NCBI GenBank assembly: GCA_945833925.1
Contig: CAMAFX010000016.1
Coordinates: forward strand, 1 to 42,682
DNA length: 42,682 bases
Direction of reading: 5' to 3'
Source: an uncultured Prevotellaceae bacterium
GTDB taxonomy: Bacteria; Bacteroidota; Bacteroidia; Bacteroidales; Bacteroidaceae
In this document: piece by piece, positions 26,290 through 34,915 of the stretch
Layout of the letters: each line of letters opens with the position of its first letter
Numbering within the stretch: position 1 is the stretch's first letter
Notes under the pieces: generated by a model
Seen by the model: the letters and a program-made list of their open reading frames with translations, nothing else
What the model was told of the DNA's origin: nothing
Database searches by the model: none
Program-made: the position numbers and the translations under genes

Positions 26290-27669
26290 ATGGAAAAGAA
26301 CTTTATATCGGGCGGAGCAAGAGGGATCTGCATGGAGGGATGCGGACGCGGACAATGCCAACTGAACACATTCGACTACCTTGCTGACCTTCCTGACAAT
26401 ACTACCGTAACAGACCTTGTCGAGGTGCAATTCAAGAACACACGAAAGGGTTATTATCACAATATCAACAAACTCGACCTTGTGAAGGGCGACATTGTGG
26501 CTGTCGAGGCAAGTCCCGGACACGACATCGGTATGGTGACCATGACCGGACGACTCGTGGAACTGCAAATCAAGAAGGCTAACCTGAAGTCGGCTGACGA
26601 CATTCGCAACATCTACCGAAAGGCGAAGCCCGTTGACATGGAGAAATACGAGGAGGCAAAGGCAAAGGAGCACGACACGATGATCAAGAGCCGACAGATA
26701 GCCAAGGACCTCGGACTGGAAATGAAAATCGGTGACGTAGAGTATCAGGGCGACGGCAACAAGGCTATCTTCTACTACATAGCCGACGGACGTGTGGACT
26801 TCCGACAACTCATCAAGGTTCTTGCTGAGGAGTTCAGGGTGAGAATCGAGATGAAGCAGATTGGCGCACGACAGGAGGCAGGACGCATCGGCGGTTTCGG
26901 TCCATGCGGACGCGAACTGTGCTGTGCAACGTGGATGAAGAATTTTGTGAGCGTCAGCACGAGTGCCGCCCGATTCCAGGACCTCTCGCTCAACCCGCAG
27001 AAACTCGCCGGACAATGTGCCAAACTGAAATGTTGCATGAACTACGAGGCTGACCAGTATGTCGAGGCTTCACGCAAACTGCCAAGCAGGGAGATTTCAC
27101 TCAGAGTTGCAGACGGAGAGTTCTTCTACTTCAAGGCAGACATCCTGTCGGGTATGATAACCTACAGTTCGGACAAGAGAATAGCAGCCAACCTTACTAC
27201 CATCACTGCCGAGCGTGCCAAGGAAATAATCATGATGAACCGCAAGGGAGAGGAACCAGAGAGTCTCGAGGAGGAAGGAAAACCAGTACCTGTAAAGCCT
27301 GTTGACCTCGCAACACAGGACGACCTCAACCGCTTCGACTCTAAGAAGAAAAAGAAGAAGAAAAAGCACAACTCGAACAGAATCGACGCTGAGGGCTCCA
27401 AGGGAAAAGAGGCTGAGCAGAACAAGAACGACAAGCCACAGGAGAGAAAGGAGCCCAAGAACCCTGAATCTTCACAAAAAAACAAGGAGCACAAACAGGA
27501 CGAACAATCCGAAAAGAGAGAGCGCAAAGATGGTGAACAGCCAGAGAAGAGAGAGCGCAAAGATGGTGAACAGCCAGAGAAGAGAGAGCGCAGACCCAAC
27601 CAGAACGGTGAAAGAAGGGACCGCCACCACGGTCATCGCCACAACAACCACGGCGAAAAACATGATTAG
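26290..27669 (+). CDS. ricT: PSP1-domain protein, RicT (YaaT)-like, with long charged C-terminal tail
   Basis: Residues 1-340 match the RicT/YaaT family: Cys-rich start (C14, C18, C23 in 'GICMEGCGRGQCQL'), PSP1 core ('SRQIAKDLGLEMKIGDVEYQ', 'RVDFRQLIKVLAEEFRVRIE') and a second cysteine group ('GPCGRELCCATWMKNF', 'CAKLKCCMNYE'). In Bacillus the Ric complex carries iron-sulfur clusters and affects RNA processing and development; its role in Bacteroidetes is not established. Residues about 345-459 form a Lys/Arg/Glu-rich disordered tail with eight Lys in a row, an 11-residue repeat (PEKRERKDGEQ) and a His/Arg-rich end. Such a tail would suit nucleic acid or ribosome binding. The gene begins 6 bases after holB and overlaps gldH by 8 bases. 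Confidence 0.9.
   Translation: MEKNFISGGARGICMEGCGRGQCQLNTFDYLADLPDNTTVTDLVEVQFKNTRKGYYHNINKLDLVKGDIVAVEASPGHDIGMVTMTGRLVELQIKKANLKSADDIRNIYRKAKPVDMEKYEEAKAKEHDTMIKSRQIAKDLGLEMKIGDVEYQGDGNKAIFYYIADGRVDFRQLIKVLAEEFRVRIEMKQIGARQEAGRIGGFGPCGRELCCATWMKNFVSVSTSAARFQDLSLNPQKLAGQCAKLKCCMNYEADQYVEASRKLPSREISLRVADGEFFYFKADILSGMITYSSDKRIAANLTTITAERAKEIIMMNRKGEEPESLEEEGKPVPVKPVDLATQDDLNRFDSKKKKKKKKHNSNRIDAEGSKGKEAEQNKNDKPQERKEPKNPESSQKNKEHKQDEQSEKRERKDGEQPEKRERKDGEQPEKRERRPNQNGERRDRHHGHRHNNHGEKHD
27508..27591 (+). repeat. 33-bp in-frame tandem repeat in the ricT tail
   Basis: Two nearly identical 33-base units (27508-27540 and 27541-27573) are followed by a partial third (27574-27591). Each encodes the 11-residue motif PEKRERKDGEQ. 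The unit is a multiple of three, so copy number can change without frameshift. Confidence 0.9.
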
Positions 27670-28180
27670 CGCAACTGCCATCAAGAAAACAAGGAAAGAA
27701 GTGAGGCGTAAAACAATAGCATTGAGTTTGATAGGAGTCGCAGTCATGCTTTGCTCGTGCCAGAAGACTGACTCCATACATCAATACAGATCGACAAACA
27801 CACAAGGATGGAATGCTGAGGACACTATTGTCTTCAGCATCCCTTCTTTTGTTGACTCTTGTCAACGGAAACTCAGCATCGAGGCTCGACTCACCAAGCA
27901 ATACGAATATGCTAACCTTTGGCTGGTAGTGGAGCAACACTACAGAAATGACTCTGTCCTGTACAGGACGATAACCGACACCATTAGGCTGGACGTTGCC
28001 AGCAAGGAAGGATTGTTTACCGGCAAGGGCAGGGACCTTCTGGAATACAAGAAGGACATCAAGATTATAAAGCCACAGAAAGACATGATGAGTGGCGAGA
28101 TAAAAGTTCACCACATCATGGATGAACGCTCGATTGTTGGCGTTCACGACATCGGCATAAAACTTCTACCTCAACAATAA
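27662..28180 (+). CDS. gldH: GldH-like gliding-motility-type lipoprotein
   Basis: The 172-residue protein has a basic start, a hydrophobic helix and a lipobox 'MLCSC' (lipid Cys33). The sequence 'WNAEDTIVFSIP' followed by 'ANLWLVVEQHYRND' and 'GKGRDLLEYKKDI' matches the GldH lipoprotein family. GldH is needed for gliding in Flavobacterium, but homologues occur in non-gliding gut Bacteroidales, where the role is unknown. The ATG at 27662 overlaps the ricT stop by 8 bases, so translation is likely coupled. An alternative reading starting upstream would run through ricT and is rejected. Confidence 0.85.
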   Translation: MISATAIKKTRKEVRRKTIALSLIGVAVMLCSCQKTDSIHQYRSTNTQGWNAEDTIVFSIPSFVDSCQRKLSIEARLTKQYEYANLWLVVEQHYRNDSVLYRTITDTIRLDVASKEGLFTGKGRDLLEYKKDIKIIKPQKDMMSGEIKVHHIMDERSIVGVHDIGIKLLPQQ

Positions 28181-28200
28181 GAGATACACGTTTGAGGATC

Positions 28201-28320
28201 AACCATCTGCAGTATTGCAAAAAGCAAGGAAACCATCTGCAGTATTGCAAAAGACAAGGAATCAATCTGCCGTATTGCAAAAAGCAAGGAAACAATCTGC
28301 AGTAATTCGAAAGGCAAGGA
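28201..28320. repeat. Four head-to-tail copies of a 30-bp unit
   Basis: Units at 28201-28230, 28231-28260, 28261-28290 and 28291-28320 share the pattern AAxCATCTGCAGTATTGCAA then AAAGCAAGGA, with a few substitutions and no spacers. Each contains a small TTGC-AAAAA-GCAA hairpin, and most contain CTGCAG. The array fills the gap between convergent gldH and rodA, and ends 6 bases from the rodA stop. Spacing is exact and there is no spacer, so this is not a CRISPR. Confidence 0.93.
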
Positions 28321-28326
28321 GGGAAA

Positions 28327-29802
28327 TCAGTTTCTCTTCATTCTATTGCGTGCAGCATCTATGCGTAGCAGGATGAAAAGGAGCAGTGTGAATCCCCACA
28401 ACGACGAACCTCCGTAACTGAAGAAAGGAAGCGGAATGCCGATGACAGGAGTGAGTCCCAACACCATTCCAACATTTATAAAGACATGGAACAGGAAGAT
28501 ACCGAGAACGCAGTACCCATATATTCTGCCGAAACGGTAAACCTGCCTTTCTGATATATGGATGAGGCGGAGTATAAGACAAAGAAACAGAATAAGTACG
28601 ATGGACGAACCGACAAATCCCTCTTCCTCACCCACCGTACAGAAGATGAAGTCGGTGTCCTGTTCGGGCACATACTTCAACTTGGTCTGCGTTCCGTTGA
28701 GAAAACCCTTTCCCTTCAATCCACCTGAGCCAATGGCAATCTGTGCCTGGATGACATTATAGCCAGCGCCGCGAGGATCGTCCTTCATGCCAAGCAAGAC
28801 CTCGATACGTGTACGCTGGTGTTCCTTCAGCACATGGTCCATCACATAGTTGGTAGAGAAGAAGAAACCTATTGAGCCAAGGGCAAACAGTGCTATGTAG
28901 AAATACGATATAAGGCGGTCCTTGATAGAAAGATAGATGAGGTAGGAAAACATCATAACCATGAACCCCAACTGAACCCAGGTTATGTCAAAGGGAATGA
29001 CGAACTCGCTGAAAAGAAAAGCGACGAGCGTCGTACCAAATCCTGTACCAAAGACAATAAGGAAGGGCTTGCTGGCTGATGTGTAGACACGCATCATCAT
29101 TGATGTAAAAAACCAGATGCCCAACAAAACGCAGAAAGTTCCGAGACTGACCTCAGGCAGATTCAGCAGAGGAACGTCCTGATAACGCACGCCCACCACA
29201 AAATAGAAAACCGCAGCAACACCTACAAAAAGAAAACTGCCGGGCATTCCTTCACGATAAAACATTAGAAAGAAGGAGAAGTAAACAAGTGCACTACCCG
29301 TTTCGCGCTGCAAGACAATCAGTACCATCGGCGTCAGTACGAGAAGCGCACTGATAATCAAGTCTTTGTTCTTATAAAGATGTAATTCGAAAGCGCTGAT
29401 AACCCTCGCTACACACAATGCCGTGGCAAACTTGGCAAACTCTGCCGGCTGAACGCTGAAGGAACCTATCTTTATCCACGACATCGAACCTTTGATGTCT
29501 CGGGCAAGGAATGGCGTCAGGAAGAGAAGTATCAAGAAGGCTATATATATAATATAGGAAAAGGTTTCATAGACACGCTCGTCGACACTCAAGATGAGTG
29601 CGCCAAGAATGAGCGACGTGCCTATCCACACAATCTGCATGCCTGAACGCGAGTCAAAACTGAAGATGTTTCCTGCCTGGTCAAAATCGTAACTGGCTCC
29701 GCAGACACTCATCCAGCCCAACGCAAGAAGGGCAACATAGATTATAATGGTAACCCAGTCAAGAGATACCAATATTCCTTTATTTTCGTTTACCTTTGCC
29801 AT
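28327..29802 (-). CDS. rodA: Peptidoglycan glycosyltransferase RodA
   Basis: RodA is the SEDS-family membrane glycosyltransferase that polymerises lateral-wall peptidoglycan with PBP2. The 491-residue protein has about ten membrane helices and SEDS motifs: 'FSVQPAEFAKFATAL' near the middle, 'LKGKGFLNGTQTKLKYVPEQ', 'DFIFCTVGEEEGFVGS' and 'GIPLPFFSYGGSSLWG' near the end. It is the last gene of the asd-purH-mreBCD-mrdA-rodA run, 93 bases after mrdA, and its stop lies next to a 30-bp tandem repeat. It is somewhat longer than E. coli RodA (370), from extra loop sequence. Confidence 0.95.
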   Translation of the reverse strand: MAKVNENKGILVSLDWVTIIIYVALLALGWMSVCGASYDFDQAGNIFSFDSRSGMQIVWIGTSLILGALILSVDERVYETFSYIIYIAFLILLFLTPFLARDIKGSMSWIKIGSFSVQPAEFAKFATALCVARVISAFELHLYKNKDLIISALLVLTPMVLIVLQRETGSALVYFSFFLMFYREGMPGSFLFVGVAAVFYFVVGVRYQDVPLLNLPEVSLGTFCVLLGIWFFTSMMMRVYTSASKPFLIVFGTGFGTTLVAFLFSEFVIPFDITWVQLGFMVMMFSYLIYLSIKDRLISYFYIALFALGSIGFFFSTNYVMDHVLKEHQRTRIEVLLGMKDDPRGAGYNVIQAQIAIGSGGLKGKGFLNGTQTKLKYVPEQDTDFIFCTVGEEEGFVGSSIVLILFLCLILRLIHISERQVYRFGRIYGYCVLGIFLFHVFINVGMVLGLTPVIGIPLPFFSYGGSSLWGFTLLLFILLRIDAARNRMKRN

Positions 29803-29895
29803 TCCTGACGATTTACTTAATTATACGTTATTGACGATTCTTTCCTTACGAGTTCTATCTTAGCAAAATGCTATCGGCAAATCTTTCCAATGAGA

Positions 29896-31752
29896 CTATC
29901 TTATTGACGTACCGTAACTGATATGTCTGTTTTCGAATGATTCTGCCTTCGCCTCGCTTGCCTCCGACAGTTTGCCGTTTATATACTGTTCCATCATCAA
30001 TGCTCCGATAGGCACACCATAGACGGCACCAAAACCACCATTCTCAACATACACCGCTATGGCAATCTTCGGTTTCTCGCGTGGTGCAAAGCCCATGAAC
30101 ACGGAGTGGTCATGTCCCTTGTTCTGCGCCGTACCTGTCTTGCCGCACACCTCGTACATGGAAGTGTTTGCCGCCGTACACGTTCCACCAAGCACAGCCT
30201 TGCGCATACCCTCGACAACGTATTCGTAGTTTGACGGAGAGACCATCGTATAATGCTTCTTCGTGTAGAGAGTGTCGATTTCTTCACCCTGTACCTGCTT
30301 GACTACATGAGGTGTTATGTAATAGCCTCTGTTGGCTATGGTAGCACCCAGATTAGCAATCTGCAACGGTGTGAGACAGACCTCGCCCTGACCTATGGAA
30401 ATAGAGATAATGGTCACACCATTCCAAGACCCCTTGTACGCTCGGTCGTAATAAGCAGCATTCGGAATCATGCCTCGGTTCTCGCCTGGCAGGTCGATGC
30501 CAAGCTGATAGCCAAAGCCCATGGACACCATGTAATCCTTCCAGCGTGTCATTGCCTCCTGCACATTCTGGTATTTTGCCCTGTTACTCATCATGTGATA
30601 GAGTCCCCAACAGAAGTAGCCGTTGCACGATGTGGCAATGGCAGGGATAAGTGGCAATGGAGCAGCATGTCCGTGACAGCCGACAGTAAGTCTGCCGAAG
30701 TGGAAACCATGGCTGCACGGATAGGACGTGCCTGTAGGCGAGATGATTCCCTCCTGAAGGAATGTCAATGCCTGCGAGGTCTTGAACGTGGAACCGGGCG
30801 GATAGCGTCCTGATATAGCACGGTTGAGAAGCGGTTTCATGGGGTCGAGCATAAGTGTGCGATTATTCTTTCCACGCTGTCGTCCCACCATAAGATGGGG
30901 GTCGTAGGTGGGTGAAGAAACCATACACAGCACTTCTCCTGTTGAGGGTTCAATGGCAACAATACTGCCCAACTTACCTTTCATCAGTCGTTCACCCAGC
31001 GCCTGCAACTCTATATCAATGCTCAGCGTCAGGTTCTTGCCTGGTACGGGAGCCTGGTCGAGCTTGCCATTCTGATACCTTCCTTTTATTCTTCCCCTGG
31101 CATCACGCAGCAAAATCTCAGTTCCCTTCACGCCTCTGAGCTGTGTCTCGTAACTCCTCTCTACTCCAAGCTTTCCTATGTAGTCACCGCTCTGGTAGTA
31201 GTCGTCTGCCTCTATGTCGGCAGGACCCACCTCGCCCACGTCTCCAAGGATATGGGCAGCATGGTCGTTGGCATACTGTCTGATACTACGTTTCTGGATA
31301 TAGAATCCCGGGAAGCGGAACATCTTCTCCTGAAAACTGCTGAACTCCTCGGCAGACAACTGACTCATAAAGATCTGCTGGGTATAGCGACTGAAACCTG
31401 GATTCTTGTTGCGGTCGCTTATCTCCTCTATTCTCTTGTCAAACCATTCTCTTGTAATACCAAGACTCTGGCACAAGTCGAGCGTGTCGAGATTCTTTGC
31501 CTCGTTCATCACAATCATTATGTCGTACGACGGCTGGTTGTAAACAAGAAGGGTTCCGTTGCGGTCGCTTATCGAACCTCGGGCTGGATACTGGATGCGT
31601 CTCAAGAATGCATTACTGTCTGCATTCTTCTTGAAATCCTCGCTCATCAACTGCAACGAAAACAGACGCAATATGTATACCAGAATAACCAGGACGGCTA
31701 TTCCTCCCAACACATATTTGCGATTCTCTAAATGTAAGTCTTCGTTATGCAT
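29896..31752 (-). CDS. mrdA: Penicillin-binding protein 2, peptidoglycan transpeptidase
   Basis: This class B PBP crosslinks peptidoglycan for elongation and works with RodA and MreBCD. The 618-residue protein has one N-terminal membrane helix (about 14-35) and a pedestal region beginning 'QYPARGSISDRNGTLL'. The transpeptidase domain carries the three active-site motifs: S321-T-F-K324 ('YPPGSTFKTSQ'), S-C-N ('ATSCNGYF') and K-T-G ('VCGKTGTAQN'). It lies 16 bases after mreD in the operon. Confidence 0.96.
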   Translation of the reverse strand: MHNEDLHLENRKYVLGGIAVLVILVYILRLFSLQLMSEDFKKNADSNAFLRRIQYPARGSISDRNGTLLVYNQPSYDIMIVMNEAKNLDTLDLCQSLGITREWFDKRIEEISDRNKNPGFSRYTQQIFMSQLSAEEFSSFQEKMFRFPGFYIQKRSIRQYANDHAAHILGDVGEVGPADIEADDYYQSGDYIGKLGVERSYETQLRGVKGTEILLRDARGRIKGRYQNGKLDQAPVPGKNLTLSIDIELQALGERLMKGKLGSIVAIEPSTGEVLCMVSSPTYDPHLMVGRQRGKNNRTLMLDPMKPLLNRAISGRYPPGSTFKTSQALTFLQEGIISPTGTSYPCSHGFHFGRLTVGCHGHAAPLPLIPAIATSCNGYFCWGLYHMMSNRAKYQNVQEAMTRWKDYMVSMGFGYQLGIDLPGENRGMIPNAAYYDRAYKGSWNGVTIISISIGQGEVCLTPLQIANLGATIANRGYYITPHVVKQVQGEEIDTLYTKKHYTMVSPSNYEYVVEGMRKAVLGGTCTAANTSMYEVCGKTGTAQNKGHDHSVFMGFAPREKPKIAIAVYVENGGFGAVYGVPIGALMMEQYINGKLSEASEAKAESFENRHISYGTSIR

Positions 31753-31768
31753 CTCAAAGATAGGTATG

Positions 31769-32272
31769 TCACTTCTCGCCTCGCAACAGTTCCATCATGG
31801 CGATAGCTATCCACGAAAGGACAAAACTGCCACCACTCATCAAGCACAAATCCCTGAGGTTGAATATGGAGAATGATTCGAGCACAAAATAGGTAAGATG
31901 ATGAATGAGAAGAAGGATGGTCATGAAATGAAGATGGTTCCATGCGCCCATCGTCTTGTAGGTAGGCACCATATTCTCTAACGAATCCTTTGGAATCATC
32001 AACGACAGCAGACCATTCCTGAGCATGGCTGTCAGCGTAAGCGACGCAGCCGACATGCCGGGTGTTATGGAGAACAGGTCGACGCAGTAGCCCATAATGA
32101 AAGCCCACACCAATGTCGTTATACGGTTCTCGTTGGCAGGCATATAAAGAAGGAGTGCCACATAGACTAACGGAGTGGCGTACCCCATTATGTGAATGTG
32201 GTTGAACAGGAACACCTGCAATGCAAGCAGTAGAAGAAACTGCAACAGACGTTTTAGATTCTCAACTAACAT
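31769..32272 (-). CDS. mreD: Rod-shape-determining protein MreD
   Basis: A 167-residue, very hydrophobic inner-membrane protein with about five helices, matching MreD in size and in position between mreC and mrdA. Recognisable parts are 'NHIHIMGYATPLVYVALLLY' near the start and 'GYCVDLFSITPGMSAASLTL'. MreD connects MreC and PBP2 in the elongasome; the sequence family diverges quickly, so context carries much of the call. Confidence 0.9.
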   Translation of the reverse strand: MLVENLKRLLQFLLLLALQVFLFNHIHIMGYATPLVYVALLLYMPANENRITTLVWAFIMGYCVDLFSITPGMSAASLTLTAMLRNGLLSLMIPKDSLENMVPTYKTMGAWNHLHFMTILLLIHHLTYFVLESFSIFNLRDLCLMSGGSFVLSWIAIAMMELLRGEK

Positions 32273-32290
32273 TTTACAAAGTCCTCTCTA

Positions 32291-33142
32291 CTATAACTTT
32301 TCCTGGATTACCTGCGACTTCAAGGTGTCAATCTCAATCTTGTCGGGATTGTCGATAATCATAACATCCCTCAGTTTTGCCAGGTCGACACTTAAGCGAA
32401 CCTTCAACTCATAACTCAATCCGTCGGGCGAGTTCAGAACCTCCGACACCTTGCCGACGAAGATACCGGCAGGGAATACGCTCGAGAAACCGCTTGTCTC
32501 AACAGCATCGCCAACCTTGAACTTGGCATGTCTTGGCACATCGTCTATATAGGCATCAAGGACATTGCCACCCTTCCATACAAGCGAACCGAAATAATCG
32601 GTGTCGCGCAGGCGGCAACTGATGCTGGAGCGAGAGTTAAGGATAGGAAGGACAAGCGAGTAGTGATTGCTGACCTGCGAGACAATTCCCACTACGCCAG
32701 TTCCGCACACAACGCCCATCTCTGTTCTTACTCCATCCTTACTGCCCTTGTCAAGCATGATGATATTGTCCTTCATGCGCACGCTGTTCTCTATGATGCG
32801 TGCACCTATGACGTTGAGGTCCTGTATATGCTCCAACAATCGGCGCTCTACATAGGTCGTGTCATGCGTCAACTCTGCCACCTCGTTGCGGAGCATGCGA
32901 TTGTTATACTGTAAAACCAGATTCTCCCGAACCAACTGTTCGTTGATTTCCTTCAGCAACAGATAGTCATGCAGGTCCGACTCCCACTTCATCACTTTAC
33001 CAGCAACAGCGTTCGATTGTGTAGACCAAACGCTGTTGTGATAGTTATTGAAACGGAAGAGCATAACCAGACTGGATGCTTCAAGTGCAAGGAAGACAAA
33101 CCAGTGTAGATTCTTTCGAAACCAGTCAAACCATGTAATCAT
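32291..33142 (-). CDS. mreC: Rod-shape-determining protein MreC
   Basis: MreC is a bitopic periplasmic scaffold of the elongasome that activates PBP2. The 283-residue protein has one N-terminal membrane helix (about 10-28), a coiled-coil stretch (about 55-95, 'LVRENLVLQYNNRMLRNEVA') and the beta-barrel core ('IIMLDKGSKDGVRTEMGVV', 'VGIVSQVSNHYSLVLPIL'). It is 28 bases after mreB and 18 bases before mreD. Confidence 0.94.
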   Translation of the reverse strand: MITWFDWFRKNLHWFVFLALEASSLVMLFRFNNYHNSVWSTQSNAVAGKVMKWESDLHDYLLLKEINEQLVRENLVLQYNNRMLRNEVAELTHDTTYVERRLLEHIQDLNVIGARIIENSVRMKDNIIMLDKGSKDGVRTEMGVVCGTGVVGIVSQVSNHYSLVLPILNSRSSISCRLRDTDYFGSLVWKGGNVLDAYIDDVPRHAKFKVGDAVETSGFSSVFPAGIFVGKVSEVLNSPDGLSYELKVRLSVDLAKLRDVMIIDNPDKIEIDTLKSQVIQEKL

Positions 33143-33170
33143 CTATTATGATTGAAACGTGCCGGTATGA

Positions 33171-34190
33171 TTACATCAGGAATGAGAAATTGTGAATATT
33201 CTTCAGAGCGATGCCTGTTCCCTTGGCAACGCTGTGCAAAGGATCGTCTGCCACGTGGAATGGTATGTTTATCTTGTCCTGCAAACGCTTGTCAAGACCA
33301 CGCAGCAAAGCACCGCCACCGGTAAGGTAGATACCGTTCTGCACGATATCGGCATACAGTTCGGGTGGAGTCTCCTCGAGAGCATTGAGCACGGCAGTCT
33401 CAATCTTCGCGATGGTCTTCTCAAGACAGTGTGCTATCTCCTGATAACATACAGGCACCTCCATTGGAAGAGCAGTGATACGGTTTGGTCCGTGAACAAC
33501 ATAGTCCTCTGGACCCTGGTCGCCAAGGTCGGTAAGTGCAGAACCTACATGAATCTTGATACGCTCTGCCATACGCTCGCTGACCTTCATATTGTGCTGG
33601 CGGCTCATATACTCCTGAATGTCGAAGGTCAGTTCGTCACCGGCAATACGCAGACTCTTGTCTGCCACGATACCACCCAACGAAATGACTGCAATCTCAG
33701 TCGAACCACCACCTATGTCAACAATCATATTGCCCTCGGGAGCGCATACATCAAGTCCGACGCCAATAGCAGCCGCCATTGGCTCGTAAATCAGATAGAC
33801 CTCGCGTCCACCCGCATGCTCAGCACTGTCGCGTACGGCACGCAACTCAACCTCGGTCGAACCGCTTGGAACTCCGATGACCATACGCATCGAGGGAGAG
33901 AACAGGCGGCTACCCGTGTGAACCATCTTAATAAGTCCGCGAATCATCGACTCGCAGGCATTGAAATCGGCAATCACACCGTCACGCAACGGACGTACGG
34001 TGCGAATGTCTGCATTAGTTTTTTCATACATCATCTTTGCCTTGTCACCAACAGCAATCATTCTGTCTGTGCGGCGGTCCAAGGCAACAACACTGGGCTC
34101 GTCTACTACAATCTTACCATCGCTGATGATGATGGTATTGGCAGTACCCAAGTCCATGGCGATCTCCTTATTTAATGAAAACCATCTCAT
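33171..34190 (-). CDS. mreB: Actin-like cell-shape protein MreB
   Basis: MreB forms membrane-bound filaments that guide lateral-wall synthesis. The 339-residue sequence has the actin-fold nucleotide motifs: phosphate 1 'AMDLGTANTIIISDGK', 'PSGSTEVELRAVRDSAEHAG', phosphate 2 'MIVDIGGGSTEIAVISLGG' and adenosine motif 'IYLTGGGALLRGLD'. It is highly conserved. The 100 bases between purH and mreB have no obvious terminator or -7 box, so expression from the asd promoter is likely. Confidence 0.97.
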   Translation of the reverse strand: MRWFSLNKEIAMDLGTANTIIISDGKIVVDEPSVVALDRRTDRMIAVGDKAKMMYEKTNADIRTVRPLRDGVIADFNACESMIRGLIKMVHTGSRLFSPSMRMVIGVPSGSTEVELRAVRDSAEHAGGREVYLIYEPMAAAIGVGLDVCAPEGNMIVDIGGGSTEIAVISLGGIVADKSLRIAGDELTFDIQEYMSRQHNMKVSERMAERIKIHVGSALTDLGDQGPEDYVVHGPNRITALPMEVPVCYQEIAHCLEKTIAKIETAVLNALEETPPELYADIVQNGIYLTGGGALLRGLDKRLQDKINIPFHVADDPLHSVAKGTGIALKNIHNFSFLM

Positions 34191-34290
34191 GTCTTTCTAT
34201 CATATATTATATATGCCTCTCAAATACTATAAATACCTCTCCATACATCGCTGCATGAAGAGGACCTTATGAACTTAGAAGTATTCTTAC

Positions 34291-34884
34291 TTACTTTACA
34301 AACCAGCCATGAATAGCAGTATCGTAGTGACTGCTCACGCCGAATGCCTGAGTAGCGAACCACTTGCGGTCCTCAATCTCACTCTGTGCGCCATTCTTCT
34401 GAAGCAACTTGAGAAGTGGCTCGTATTCCTGCTTGCTTGGCACGATGATGACATCGCGGAAGTTCTTTGCAGCAGCACGGATAAGGCTGATACCGCCTAT
34501 ATCAATCTTCTCGATGATGTCTGCCTCGCTCGCACCACTTGCAACGGTCTGCTCGAATGGATAGAGGTCAACGATAACGAGATCTATCTCCGGAATCTCG
34601 TACTGAGCCATCTGGTCCTGATCCTCCTTCAACTCACGACGACCGAGGATGCCACCGAACACCTTTGGATGAAGGGTCTTGACACGTCCGCCCAGGATGC
34701 TTGGGTATGTTGTAACGTCCTCAACCTTCTGGCATGGAATGCCAAGGCTCTCGATAAACGACTGTGTGCCACCGGTAGAGAGGAGTTCAACACCCTCCTC
34801 GTGAAGCTTGCGAAGAATTTCCTCAAGTCCATCCTTGTGGAACACACTAACAAGTGCTCTCTTTATTTTCTTTGTATCTGCCAT
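34291..34884 (-). CDS. purH: IMP cyclohydrolase, PurH N-terminal domain only
   Basis: The 197-residue protein matches just the first domain of PurH, the MGS-like IMP cyclohydrolase that closes the purine ring: 'VELLSTGGTQSFIESLG', 'GGRVKTLHPKVFGGILGRR', 'DLVIVDLYPFEQTVASGAS' and 'IEKIDIGGISLIRAAAKN'. It ends cleanly after 'YDTAIHGWFVK', where usual PurH (about 510 residues) continues into the AICAR transformylase domain. That domain is absent, and only 100 noncoding bases separate the stop from mreB. The missing formyl transfer is presumably provided by a gene elsewhere. The position between asd and mreB matches the place of full-length purH in related genomes, from memory. Confidence 0.92.
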   Translation of the reverse strand: MADTKKIKRALVSVFHKDGLEEILRKLHEEGVELLSTGGTQSFIESLGIPCQKVEDVTTYPSILGGRVKTLHPKVFGGILGRRELKEDQDQMAQYEIPEIDLVIVDLYPFEQTVASGASEADIIEKIDIGGISLIRAAAKNFRDVIIVPSKQEYEPLLKLLQKNGAQSEIEDRKWFATQAFGVSSHYDTAIHGWFVK

Positions 34885-34915
34885 TTTTAAAACTTATATC
34901 GTATAAAAACTAAAA

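Noticed and set aside
28201..28320. CRISPR array
   Set aside because: The 30-bp units abut without spacers, vary slightly from each other, and no cas gene is present.
33192..34175. A 327-codon open frame opposite mreB
   Set aside because: Antisense shadow of a highly conserved gene; the protein is Cys/His/Leu-rich and matches nothing.
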